Shown: positions 1 through 6,402 of the stretch, piece by piece | Layout: every line of letters starts with the position of its first letter | How positions within the stretch are numbered: the first letter of the stretch is position 1 | DNA from: Fidelibacterota bacterium | Lineage (GTDB): Bacteria > Fidelibacterota > JAANXI01 | Direction: 5' to 3' | DNA length: 9,161 nt | NCBI GenBank assembly: GCA_018263365.1 | Contig: JAANXI010000143.1 | Location: 1-9,161 of the forward strand | The notes under the pieces: generated by a model | The model's database searches: none | Told to the model about the DNA's origin: nothing | The model's input: the letters and a program-made list of their open reading frames with translations, nothing else | Program-made: the position numbers and the translations under genes

Positions 1-17
1 ATCGCTCAATTTAGGTA
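1..17. repeat. Left arm of a 17-bp perfect inverted repeat framing the window
   Basis: The first 17 bases (ATCGCTCAATTTAGGTA) are the exact reverse complement of bases 9049-9065. The match may continue beyond the left edge, which cannot be seen. A chance 17-bp inverted match in about 9 kb is unlikely: roughly 4e7 base pairings against 1.7e10 possible 17-mers. Inference: this is the end of a dispersed repeat cut by the window or contig boundary. Confidence 0.75.
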
Positions 18-83
18 AGAATAAGATATTACCTCCCTTTCGCGGCCCCGTCACCATTTTATTACAAATTTTGAAAATACCGC

Positions 84-112
84 TTGCGTCCTTATCGATA
101 TGGTGTTACACT
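84..112 (+). promoter_or_regulatory. Candidate extended -10 promoter of the GntR/ABC operon
   Basis: TTGCGT at 84-89 is a weak -35 (3 of 6 bases match TTGACA). A 17-bp spacer separates it from TACACT at 107-112, which keeps the conserved first T, second A and final T of a -10. TGT just before it gives an extended -10 (TGn). The predicted start near 118-120 would leave a leader of about 22 nt before the ATG at 142. An A/T-rich stretch at 53-78 lies upstream. A competing -35, TTGAAA at 71-76, lacks a good -10 at the right distance. The call is by pattern only. Confidence 0.35.
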
Positions 113-125
113 ACAGTAGAACACT
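102..125. promoter_or_regulatory. Candidate YtrA-family operator (inverted repeat)
   Basis: GTGTT (103-107) and AACAC (120-124) form an inverted repeat with a 12-bp spacer; one more flanking base on each side reads G...T. The Bacillus subtilis YtrA operator is AGTGTA-N13-TACACT, so half-site sequence and spacing are close but not identical. TACACT itself occurs at 107-112. Two smaller perfect palindromes share the region: GTGT-T-ACAC (103-111) and CTAC-A-GTAG (111-119). The site overlaps the predicted -10 and start point, as expected for repression by the GntR protein encoded immediately downstream. Confidence 0.4.
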
Positions 126-141
126 AAAACGGATGGGAAAT

Positions 142-519
142 ATGACGATACAATTTGAGAGTGATACCCCGATTTACCTGCAGATCGCAGAGATGATCCG
201 GCAGTCGATACTGGCCGGGGAGATCGGTGAAGGGGAGGCCATCCCGTCAGTCCGCCAGATTTCGGTGGAACAGAATCTGAATCCACAGACGGTGCTGAAT
301 GCAACACAGCAATTGATTAACGAGGACCTTATTGAGAAACGCCGGGGGCTGGGCATGTTTGTGAAAGAAGGAGCACAAAAGAAACTGATGCAAAGAGAAA
401 GCGAAAAATTCAGACAGGAAGAAATTCCCGGTGTAGTTGACCGGGCGAAACTGCTCGATATTTCCGAAGATGAGCTGGTTGAAATTGTGAAAGAATCCTA
501 TGAGGAGGAAGAAGAGTGA
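142..519 (+). CDS. GntR-family transcriptional regulator, YtrA subfamily
   Basis: The product is a 125-residue DNA-binding regulator of the short YtrA type: a winged helix-turn-helix with a brief C-terminal helix and no large ligand domain. The N-terminus TPIYLQIAEMIRQSI is typical. The recognition region PSVRQISVEQNLNPQTVLNA (35-54) and the wing LIEKRRGLGMFV (63-74) match the family pattern PSVR..a..l.iNP.TV...L...gli..rRG.G.FV. Residues 80-121 look helical and probably dimerise. I chose ATG 142 because family members begin a few residues before the PIY.QI segment; ATG 133 is possible, while ATG 100 would put the candidate operator inside the coding region. YtrA-type regulators usually repress an adjacent ABC transporter operon, often one responding to envelope stress or cell-wall antibiotics, which fits the next five genes. 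The inducer cannot be read from sequence. The C-terminus ends in five Glu codons that also provide the next ribosome-binding site. Confidence 0.9.
   Translation: MTIQFESDTPIYLQIAEMIRQSILAGEIGEGEAIPSVRQISVEQNLNPQTVLNATQQLINEDLIEKRRGLGMFVKEGAQKKLMQRESEKFRQEEIPGVVDRAKLLDISEDELVEIVKESYEEEEE
502..508 (+). promoter_or_regulatory. Ribosome-binding site deciding the GTG start of the first ABC ATPase
   Basis: GAGGAGG lies 7 nt before GTG 516, inside the last codons of the GntR gene. It supports GTG 516 over the internal ATG 534, which would remove the first beta-strand of the nucleotide-binding domain. Confidence 0.8.
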
Positions 520-1370
520 AGAACCTCATTACGATGAACAATGTCGGGAAAAGATATGGCGATACCATCGCATTGCAGGATGTCAGCGTAGACATTCCAG
601 CCGGGAAAATCGTCGGGTTGGTGGGACCAAACGGCGCCGGAAAAACAACCCTGCTGCGGGCGTTGACCGGGCTGATTTCTTGTACCGGCGATATCTCAGT
701 ATTGGGTATGGAGCCGAACCGGGAGCGGACCGACCTGATGGTGCGCACCGGCGTGATCCATGATGTTTCGGTACTGCCGCCCTGGATGAAGGTTGGCCAG
801 ATTCTGCATTTCCAGGAGTCGGCGCATCCACGGTTTCACCGGGAGAAATGTGTGCAGCACCTGGAGAAAACCAGCATCACGCTTGATCGGAAGATTAAAC
901 ATTTGTCCAAGGGGATGAAGACTCAGCTGCACCTCTCCCTGATGCTGGCAACCGATTCTGACCTGTTGATACTGGATGAACCGACCCATGGGCTGGATAT
1001 CATCTTCCGGAAGGAATTTTATAACAAGGTGCTGGAGGATTATTTTGACCGGGAGAAATCCATCATTGTCTCGACGCATCAGATTGAGGAGGTCGAACAC
1101 ATTCTCAGCGACGTTATGTTTATCAAGAATGGCCGAATACTGGTGGATGATAGCATCAATAATCTGAATAAACGGTTCGTTCAGGTAGTAGTGCCGGAAA
1201 AGAACCTCGATGAAATCCGTGAATATAATCCCATTTACGAGACAACCCAGATTGGAAAACGGGTGGTGCTGCTGGAAAATGTCCGGCCTGCGGATATCAG
1301 TAAATACGGGGAAGTGAAGACGCCGGCACTTGCCGATATTTTTGTGGCCCTGATGGGAGGTGAGGCATGA
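516..1370 (+). CDS. ABC transporter ATP-binding protein (first ATPase, YtrB/CcmA type)
   Basis: This is the cytoplasmic ATPase of an ABC-2-type exporter, 284 residues long. Visible motifs are Walker A GPNGAGKT (37-44), a degenerate signature LSKGM (130-134), Walker B LLILDEP (150-156), D-loop HGLD (158-161) and the H-loop His188. The usual Q-loop Gln is not apparent: the segment reads TGVIHD (78-83), with Asp or His where GYxxQ is expected. Residues 215-284 are a C-terminal extension common in drug and lantibiotic-type ABC ATPases. The GTG start overlaps the GntR stop codon by 3 nt and has the ribosome-binding site at 502-508. The stop overlaps the following permease start as ATGA, so its immediate partner is probably that permease. 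The substrate is unknown; the context (YtrA-type regulator) suggests efflux or envelope-stress defence rather than uptake, since no binding-protein gene is seen. Confidence 0.93.
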   Translation: MKNLITMNNVGKRYGDTIALQDVSVDIPAGKIVGLVGPNGAGKTTLLRALTGLISCTGDISVLGMEPNRERTDLMVRTGVIHDVSVLPPWMKVGQILHFQESAHPRFHREKCVQHLEKTSITLDRKIKHLSKGMKTQLHLSLMLATDSDLLILDEPTHGLDIIFRKEFYNKVLEDYFDREKSIIVSTHQIEEVEHILSDVMFIKNGRILVDDSINNLNKRFVQVVVPEKNLDEIREYNPIYETTQIGKRVVLLENVRPADISKYGEVKTPALADIFVALMGGEA

Positions 1371-2362
1371 AACAGTTACTTACGATGTTGCACCGGGAAT
1401 GGATGGAATGGCGAAAAGTCGTCTATATTATTCTGGGCGTATTTGTTGGGTTAACGGTTTTGAGCACATACTGGACCTATCGTGCGGCGAATAAATTGGA
1501 GAAAAAGTCCTTTATCATCCGTTCGGATGGAGATACCCTGTCTGTTGAGTCGTCTATCGGATGGGGCGGTTTTGAATGGAACAGTTCCGGCGAAGAGCAT
1601 CCCGATTCTCTGGATTTGCGGGAAAAGATGCGGTCAAAACCGGGCGAATTTTTTAATTTCCTGGCATGGTTACTCCGCGGATTGATGATCGGAATAAATC
1701 TTCTGGTGCTTTCCGTTTCGGTATTCTACCTAGCGGATGCATTGTACAAGGAACGAGCGGACGGGAGTACTTTTTATTACCGGAGTCTGCCGGTGACGGA
1801 TTTTGCCTTGCTTGGTGCGAAATTCATCTTCGGTTACTTAGGAATACTGGTACTCAGTTATCTCCTGAGTTCGGTCGTCGCCCTGTATCTGCCGCTCTCC
1901 ATGCCGGGCATCTTTAAGGAAATGCTTAGCGAAGCCAGCCTGTCGTTGTCGCAGATCCGGTGGGGCGCGCTCTTCCTGGATTGGGGCATGTTTCATATAA
2001 TTCAGTTTATCTGGCTGCTCCCGTTTGCGATGTACTTTCTGTACATCTCTGCCTCCGTGAAGGGACGCCCGCTGTTGATCGGCGCAGGAATACTGATCCT
2101 TGCAGTCATCGCGTGGCAGCTGATCTTCGGAAAAATCGGGTTCCAGAATCAGATTGCCGTTCATCTGGGATTTTTCTCGAACATCATCAGTGAACAGTGG
2201 TATAACATTCCTGAAACACTCAGTTCCAACGCAAAGATCGACCTGTTCGGATCATTTACCGGCTATCTGATTACGCTCCGAACCTTCGTTTCGCTCCTGA
2301 TTGGCGGAGCGTTTGGCTGGGGTACTTATTATATGTACCAACGCAATATCGAGGTCACCTGA
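1367..2362 (+). CDS. ABC-2-type transporter permease (first)
   Basis: The protein has 331 residues and about six predicted membrane segments: roughly 18-36, 105-123, 147-175, 205-228, 233-253 and 300-322. A hydrophilic loop of about 65 residues lies between the first two, probably on the periplasmic side. The segment ERADGSTFYYRSLPVTDFAL (129-148) matches the cytoplasmic coupling region of an ABC-2 permease family, which I recall as DGS..F..SLPV.D. The N-terminal MKQLLTMLHREWMEWRKVVY is the amphipathic lead-in usual for these proteins. ATG 1367 overlaps the ATPase stop by 4 nt (ATGA) and is preceded by GGGAGG at 1355-1360. It most likely pairs with the ATPase just upstream, and perhaps with the second ATPase 4 nt downstream. 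The cargo cannot be inferred from sequence. Confidence 0.88.
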   Translation: MKQLLTMLHREWMEWRKVVYIILGVFVGLTVLSTYWTYRAANKLEKKSFIIRSDGDTLSVESSIGWGGFEWNSSGEEHPDSLDLREKMRSKPGEFFNFLAWLLRGLMIGINLLVLSVSVFYLADALYKERADGSTFYYRSLPVTDFALLGAKFIFGYLGILVLSYLLSSVVALYLPLSMPGIFKEMLSEASLSLSQIRWGALFLDWGMFHIIQFIWLLPFAMYFLYISASVKGRPLLIGAGILILAVIAWQLIFGKIGFQNQIAVHLGFFSNIISEQWYNIPETLSSNAKIDLFGSFTGYLITLRTFVSLLIGGAFGWGTYYMYQRNIEVT

Positions 2363-2366
2363 TATC

Positions 2367-3104
2367 GTGCAACGGCCTGCCATCGACATACGAAATATTT
2401 TAAAGCGCTACGGGAAAATCCAGGCGCTGGATAATGTCACGTTTCAGATACCAACGGGTGAAATATTCGGATTGCTGGGACCAAACGGGGCCGGGAAATC
2501 GACGCTCATCAATATCCTCTGTGGGTTGGTCAAACCGGATGCAGGTTCAGTAACAATTGCAGGACACGATGCGAAACGTGAGCACCAGGTCGCCGCGGAA
2601 GATTTCGGTGTTTTGCTGGAATCGTTCGGCTTTTATCCCACTTACACTGCCAGAGATACTCTCACCATACTCCAGAGATACCGCGGTTACCGGGATCAGG
2701 ACGAGGTCGATACGTTGCTGGACAAGGTGGGGCTTTCCGAACGGGCTGATTCCCGGGTACAAAGTTATTCCCAGGGGATGCACAAGCGCTTGGGCATTGC
2801 GACAGCACTCCTCGGCGATCCAAAAATTATCATTTTGGATGAGCCGACAGCCGGACTCGATCCGGGGGGAATGCAGGCCATTCGGACTCTGCTCACTGAC
2901 CTCCATGCAGAAGGTACAACAATCGTCATCTCAAGCCATCTGCTGGGCGAAATTGAACGGCTGTGTACCCGCATTGCTCTGCTCAAAAGCGGAGAGATTA
3001 TTTCCGAAGGAGTTCTGAAAGATATTCTCACCCAGGACGGCGATATCACATCGCTGGAAGACTATTTTCTAAAGCAAACGGGAGACTACAATGCGCATGA
3101 GTAA
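2367..3104 (+). CDS. ABC transporter ATP-binding protein (second ATPase)
   Basis: This is a second ATPase of the ABC-2/CcmA type, 245 residues from GTG 2367. Motifs: Walker A GPNGAGKS (38-45), signature YSQGM (134-138), Walker B KIIILDEP (153-160), D-loop AGLD (162-165) and the H-loop His191. The Q-loop position is Glu85 (GVLLES), a substitution I have seen in other exporter ATPases of this class. I chose GTG 2367, 4 nt after the permease stop and 11 nt past GAGGT at 2351-2355. An ATG at 2301 is in frame but adds 22 residues unlike any ABC N-terminus and overlaps the permease by 62 nt. It differs markedly from the first ATPase, so the two are not a recent duplication. The probable permease partner lies beyond the propeller gene. 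The stop overlaps the next gene by 14 nt. Confidence 0.9.
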   Translation: MQRPAIDIRNILKRYGKIQALDNVTFQIPTGEIFGLLGPNGAGKSTLINILCGLVKPDAGSVTIAGHDAKREHQVAAEDFGVLLESFGFYPTYTARDTLTILQRYRGYRDQDEVDTLLDKVGLSERADSRVQSYSQGMHKRLGIATALLGDPKIIILDEPTAGLDPGGMQAIRTLLTDLHAEGTTIVISSHLLGEIERLCTRIALLKSGEIISEGVLKDILTQDGDITSLEDYFLKQTGDYNAHE

Positions 3105-4563
3105 GCAGCTGGTTGGTCTCATCATTCTGATTTTGGTCGGGAGTACTGGGAACGCGGGACCATTCGAACAGACGGTACTTACCGTTCCGGATTCCATCCA
3201 CGCAATCAAAGCAGGTGACTGGGATGGCGACGGCGATACGGACCTTTTGGTAATGGGAGTGGAGCGGTGGCACGTAATATTGCAGGAGGACGGCGCGTGG
3301 CAACAGGGGGATTCGGGCCTGCAGATAATCCCTGATTCGGCGATGATAGTCTATGATTTGGGAAATATCGACGATCAACCGGATATCGAACTAATTTTCT
3401 GCACGCGGGACGGGATTTTCGCCCGCAAGTTGAGTGCTGAAAACGCTGAGGCAGTTCGCCTGGCTCCGGCGAAATCCATGTTTACCTACTTTCATGATCC
3501 CGCAGGATCTATGCGACCGTTTTATGCACGGGAAGTTCAAATCGTCGGAGAAATGGAGGCAGATCGACCGGCGGCGCTCTTTGTTCCAACGATGAATGGG
3601 CTGGATGTTTTTTCATTTGGCGCAGGTCGGTATATGCATGCCGCATCGATTGAAGGAGTTGCGGAGCGGGTTTTTACGCATGGTCGCCAGTTTCCGGGCG
3701 GGGAATACCGCATCCGCACCATGCGGCTATTGGACCTGAATAACGATGGCCGCAAGGATTTGGTATTCACGTTTCCGGAGGCTCTGCACGGATATCTGCA
3801 GCAGACCGATGGCACGTTTTCTTCGCAGGTCACCATTCCGCTGCCGGCAACTTTTTCACGGTCCGTCGGAACCGGGGAGAAACCTACCATCAAAGAGATG
3901 AGGGATCTGGACGGCGACGGCTGGCCGGAGATCATCGCCGATAAATTTATCAGTCAATCCATTTTGAATCCCCGGACGCAAATTCAGACGTATTTCGGAC
4001 AGCCCGGCGCGGATGGGGTTGTGGCGTACCCGAATTCACCCGATCACGTGGTTGTTGTGGATGGTATTGCGACGCCATATCATCCGGATTTCGATCAGGA
4101 TGGGGATCATGATATGGTCGTTTCCCGGCTGAAACTGAACATATTTAAAATCCTCAAGGCATTTATCACCTCGACTATCAACTGGGAAATCTGGATCTAT
4201 CCGCTGGATGCTGACGGACACTACCCCAAAACTCCTGAGCGGAAGTTTTCAGCAAAGATGCAGTTCCAGCTGACCTCCACAAGTTCAACTGTTTCAGGGA
4301 GCAGCTTCGGAGAATGGGATTCCGATTTTAACGGCGATGGTATCCCCGACCTCGGCATCCAGAGCGATGACGAGGAAATATCGATTTTTCCGGGCGGAGT
4401 CAACGGCCCGTATGATACCGACCATCCAGTGAGGTTAGAATCGGAAGTACTCAGACAGTCGTATAAATATAAAGTAACCGACCTGGACAATGATAACGCC
4501 ACGGACATACTGTTTTACCAGGATAACGGGACGGAACTGCAAATATTTTTGAGTCGGCTATGA
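3091..4563 (+). CDS. Secreted FG-GAP/VCBS-repeat beta-propeller protein
   Basis: The protein has 490 residues with an N-terminal Sec signal peptide: positive start MRMSK, a hydrophobic core LVGLIILILVG, and probable cleavage after GNA at residue 22. Six Asp-rich calcium-binding loops of FG-GAP/VCBS repeats are visible: DWDGDGDTD (43-51), DLNNDGRKD (215-223), DLDGDGWPE (272-280), DFDQDGDHD (333-341), DFNGDGIPD (412-420) and DLDNDNATD (464-472). Degenerate copies lie near 89-100 and 149-165. The spacing of about 50-80 residues fits a seven- or eight-bladed propeller filling the mature protein. There is no lipobox and no C-terminal sorting domain. ATG 3091 is 6 nt after GGGAG and overlaps the ATPase stop; ATG 3097 is also possible. 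Its position between an ABC ATPase and permease suggests a periplasmic or surface role tied to the transporter, but the function is unknown. Confidence 0.85.
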   Translation: MRMSKQLVGLIILILVGSTGNAGPFEQTVLTVPDSIHAIKAGDWDGDGDTDLLVMGVERWHVILQEDGAWQQGDSGLQIIPDSAMIVYDLGNIDDQPDIELIFCTRDGIFARKLSAENAEAVRLAPAKSMFTYFHDPAGSMRPFYAREVQIVGEMEADRPAALFVPTMNGLDVFSFGAGRYMHAASIEGVAERVFTHGRQFPGGEYRIRTMRLLDLNNDGRKDLVFTFPEALHGYLQQTDGTFSSQVTIPLPATFSRSVGTGEKPTIKEMRDLDGDGWPEIIADKFISQSILNPRTQIQTYFGQPGADGVVAYPNSPDHVVVVDGIATPYHPDFDQDGDHDMVVSRLKLNIFKILKAFITSTINWEIWIYPLDADGHYPKTPERKFSAKMQFQLTSTSSTVSGSSFGEWDSDFNGDGIPDLGIQSDDEEISIFPGGVNGPYDTDHPVRLESEVLRQSYKYKVTDLDNDNATDILFYQDNGTELQIFLSRL

Positions 4564-5375
4564 AGTATCCGGAATTGAAAGCTCAGTGGTATTATCTGCG
4601 GAAATTACGCTGGCCTGTCTGGACGGCGATCGTTCTGGTAGGGGTGCAGGTGATCGTCTGGATAGGCTCAGGACGCATTGCTGCGTACCGGCAGGTGGAA
4701 GCACCGTCCGGATTTGAATTGCTGGGACTTCTGATGCACTCAGCCATGTACGTGATAGTGTTTGCGCTGGCCGCTGCGGCGGCTGCCGGTATTGCCGGTG
4801 AATATACGACCGGAGCGCTCCAAAAGATCCTAGTGGGACCTGTTAAACGAGGGCGCTACCTGACGAGTCGGGCTATCGTGCTGTTGACGCTTGGACTGGC
4901 GCTCCTCTGCATAGCATTGGTTAGTGCAATACTTATTACGATCCCACAGGGGAATTTGCACGGCCTGCGGGAGGGTGAATACATCATCATATCCACAGCA
5001 CATCTCTGGTGGAATCTGTTGATCGCCTTTGGGGTCTCTGCCGTTGCCATGTTAGCGGTTCTCAGTTTTGGGATGTTCTGGGCCGCAGCGATCAGGTCTG
5101 CTGCCGCTTCGCTCATTCTCACGTTCGGGCTGTTGGTAGTCGGCGGGTTGCTGTATGCAACGGGCACCGGCGCGCTGTTCGGCATCGACGTATGGAATCT
5201 GCTCTTTTATTGCAATTATCCCTTCCGTACATATACGGAGGCCGCCCGGGGCTTGCCAATCACCTGGGGAGAAGGTGTATGGTCCGTGGTACTTGGCAGC
5301 GCCGCCTATACCGGGATATTTGGCGGCGGGGCATTGGGAATATTTTCCCGGATCGATCTGATCCGCAACCGGTGA
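4560..5375 (+). CDS. ABC-2-type transporter permease (second)
   Basis: The protein has 271 residues and about six membrane segments: roughly 19-38, 53-77, 104-128, 150-176, 180-200 and 241-263. The cytoplasmic segment AGEYTTGALQKILVGPVKRG (79-98) matches the conserved AGEY..G.L..lL..PV.Rg coupling region of ABC-2/NatB-type permeases, which also have this length and topology. It is unlike the first permease in sequence and loop design. ATG 4560 overlaps the propeller stop as ATGA and has little Shine-Dalgarno sequence, so translation is probably coupled to the upstream gene. It is the likely partner of the second ATPase. Rigid co-transcription of two different ATPase/permease pairs allows either two homodimeric exporters or one heteromeric exporter; sequence alone cannot decide. 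Confidence 0.88.
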   Translation: MKYPELKAQWYYLRKLRWPVWTAIVLVGVQVIVWIGSGRIAAYRQVEAPSGFELLGLLMHSAMYVIVFALAAAAAAGIAGEYTTGALQKILVGPVKRGRYLTSRAIVLLTLGLALLCIALVSAILITIPQGNLHGLREGEYIIISTAHLWWNLLIAFGVSAVAMLAVLSFGMFWAAAIRSAAASLILTFGLLVVGGLLYATGTGALFGIDVWNLLFYCNYPFRTYTEAARGLPITWGEGVWSVVLGSAAYTGIFGGGALGIFSRIDLIRNR

Positions 5376-5377
5376 AT

Positions 5378-5413
5378 ATATCAAAATGATATGGGCTTAT
5401 ATGGAAATGATAT
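5378..5413. repeat. AT-rich inverted and direct repeat element after the ABC operon
   Basis: ATATCA-AAA-TGATAT (5378-5392) is a perfect 6-bp inverted repeat starting 3 nt after the stop codon. AAATGATAT occurs at 5384-5392 and again at 5405-5413, a 21-bp period or two helical turns. ATATGG occurs at 5389-5394 and 5399-5404. There is no following T-run, so a rho-independent terminator is not supported. It could be an operator or a bent-DNA element for the downstream genes. Confidence 0.45.
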
Positions 5414-5434
5414 AAGGAATGGGAGACTTCGAAA

Positions 5435-5494
5435 ATGCATCAAAAAAAATTTGTTCGGAAAACCCCTGTCTTTGTGCATCTTGCGGACGGGTAA
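5435..5494 (+). CDS. Possible 19-residue small ORF, or a small gene broken by a stop codon
   Basis: ATG 5435 follows GGGAGA (5421-5426) at a plausible distance and encodes MHQKKFVRKTPVFVHLADG before TAA at 5492. The same frame stays open after the stop and reads LNEFEQLARMLK before TAA at 5531. Read through, the 32-residue product would be a basic strand-like half followed by an amphipathic helix, which looks more like protein than random sequence. I do not recognise it. It could be a leader peptide, a decayed small gene, a sequencing error or chance. Confidence 0.25.
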   Translation: MHQKKFVRKTPVFVHLADG

Positions 5495-5512
5495 CTGAAT
5501 GAGTTCGAACAA

Positions 5513-5529
5513 TTGGCACGTATGTTGAA
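5513..5529 (+). promoter_or_regulatory. Candidate sigma-54 (-24/-12) promoter of the efflux genes
   Basis: TTGGCACG-TATG-TTGAA resembles the sigma-54 consensus TGGCACG-N4-TTGCW. The -24 GG (5515-5516) and the -12 G (5527) have the exact 10-bp spacing, but the -12 GC dinucleotide reads GA. The predicted start near 5539-5541 would give a leader of about 25 nt to ATG 5565. No activator site is visible. These bases also encode QLARMLK in the broken small frame, so the match may be accidental. Confidence 0.3.
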
Positions 5530-5564
5530 ATAAAAACCAGTAAACAGAGCAGACGAGGGAGAAA

Positions 5565-6374
5565 ATGAACGAGCAAAACGAAATCCAGCCCAGCGATGGG
5601 ATATCGATGAGCATGGGAGAAAAACTCATCAATATTATCACTGCTCCCACTGTAGTTTTTGAGCACATTCGCGAGAAGGTAACCTGGCAGGACTACATTA
5701 TTCCGTTGTTGATTGCGGTTGCCTTTGTCGGCATTTCGAGCATCGTGAGCGCGCCGTACACGCTGGAACTCACCAAAAAAGCGATTAAGGCGCAGAGCAG
5801 TCGAGTCGTCAATCAGGATATGTCGGAAGAGCAGCGGCAGTCGATCGAGAACCGGTTCCAGGAACAAATTGACAAGCAAGAAGAGCGATATTCGCCGCCG
5901 AAGGTGTATTACTGGTCGTTTTTGCGGGCGCTTGGCGGAATCGGGCTTTCACTGATGGTCCTGGCCGGCATCTATTATTTCAGTGGAAATACCATCCTTG
6001 CCGGACAAACCGCTTTTCCGAAGGTTCTGGCGCTTGTCACACTGCCACAGATGGTAAAGGTTATCGAATCCGTGTACAACATGGTTTTTGTCAGCATGAC
6101 AAACAGTATCGAAGTGCCGTCGAGTCTGGCTGTGTTCCTGCCATACGGCATGACCGATGTGTTCAGCCTGGAACGCTACCAACAGGCCATGTTCACGCTT
6201 TTAAGCCAGATCGATATTTTCACTGTCTGGCGTATGGTGCTCTTTACTATCGGATTCAGCATCATTTATAAAGTTTCAAAAGGGAAAGCGGCAGCAGTCG
6301 TATTCGGATGGTGGACATTCTGGATGGTCATTACAACTGCCGGGTCATTTTTGTTCGCCGGATTAGCAGGTTAG
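5565..6374 (+). CDS. Yip1-family integral membrane protein
   Basis: The protein has 269 residues and about five predicted membrane segments: roughly 44-64, 117-139, 152-175, 218-236 and 242-267. The N-terminal layout fits the bacterial Yip1-domain family: a soluble stretch, then GEKLINIITAPTVVFEHIRE (18-37), then W..y..P as the first membrane helix begins. A charged, Gln/Glu-rich helical insert (about 66-108) separates the first two membrane segments. The family is named after yeast Yip1 vesicle-traffic proteins, but its bacterial role is unsettled; it is often found beside envelope transport genes. ATG 5565 has GAGGGAG at 5555-5561. It is the first gene of the downstream unit, 28 nt before the outer-membrane factor, so an accessory role in assembly or energising of that exporter is plausible but unproved. 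Confidence 0.75.
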   Translation: MNEQNEIQPSDGISMSMGEKLINIITAPTVVFEHIREKVTWQDYIIPLLIAVAFVGISSIVSAPYTLELTKKAIKAQSSRVVNQDMSEEQRQSIENRFQEQIDKQEERYSPPKVYYWSFLRALGGIGLSLMVLAGIYYFSGNTILAGQTAFPKVLALVTLPQMVKVIESVYNMVFVSMTNSIEVPSSLAVFLPYGMTDVFSLERYQQAMFTLLSQIDIFTVWRMVLFTIGFSIIYKVSKGKAAAVVFGWWTFWMVITTAGSFLFAGLAG

Positions 6375-6402
6375 GAATCGTAGAAAGGAATCGCGTACTG
6401 TT

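Noticed and set aside
30..38. Strong minus-strand Shine-Dalgarno match (GGGAGGT) near the left edge
   Set aside because: No ATG, GTG or TTG start codon at a suitable distance follows on that strand, so no divergent gene start is supported.
100..141. ATG 100 as the start of the GntR regulator
   Set aside because: It has no good ribosome-binding site, adds 14 residues before the conserved N-terminus, and would place the candidate promoter and operator inside the gene.
500..763. Open frame starting ATG 500 overlapping the first ABC ATPase
   Set aside because: It is another frame of the ATPase gene, and its start lies directly on the ATPase ribosome-binding site.
2301..2366. In-frame ATG 2301 as the start of the second ABC ATPase
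   Set aside because: It adds 22 residues without ABC similarity and overlaps the permease by 62 nt; GTG 2367, just after the permease stop, gives a normal N-terminus.
5376..5460. Rho-independent terminator after the ABC operon
   Set aside because: The hairpin at 5378-5392 is short and AT-only with no T-run; the A8 tract at 5442-5449 has no adjoining stem in the right orientation.
5397..5879. Minus-strand open frame of 160 codons across the spacer and Yip1 gene
   Set aside because: It runs antisense to a well-supported membrane protein, and its translation shows no family motif.
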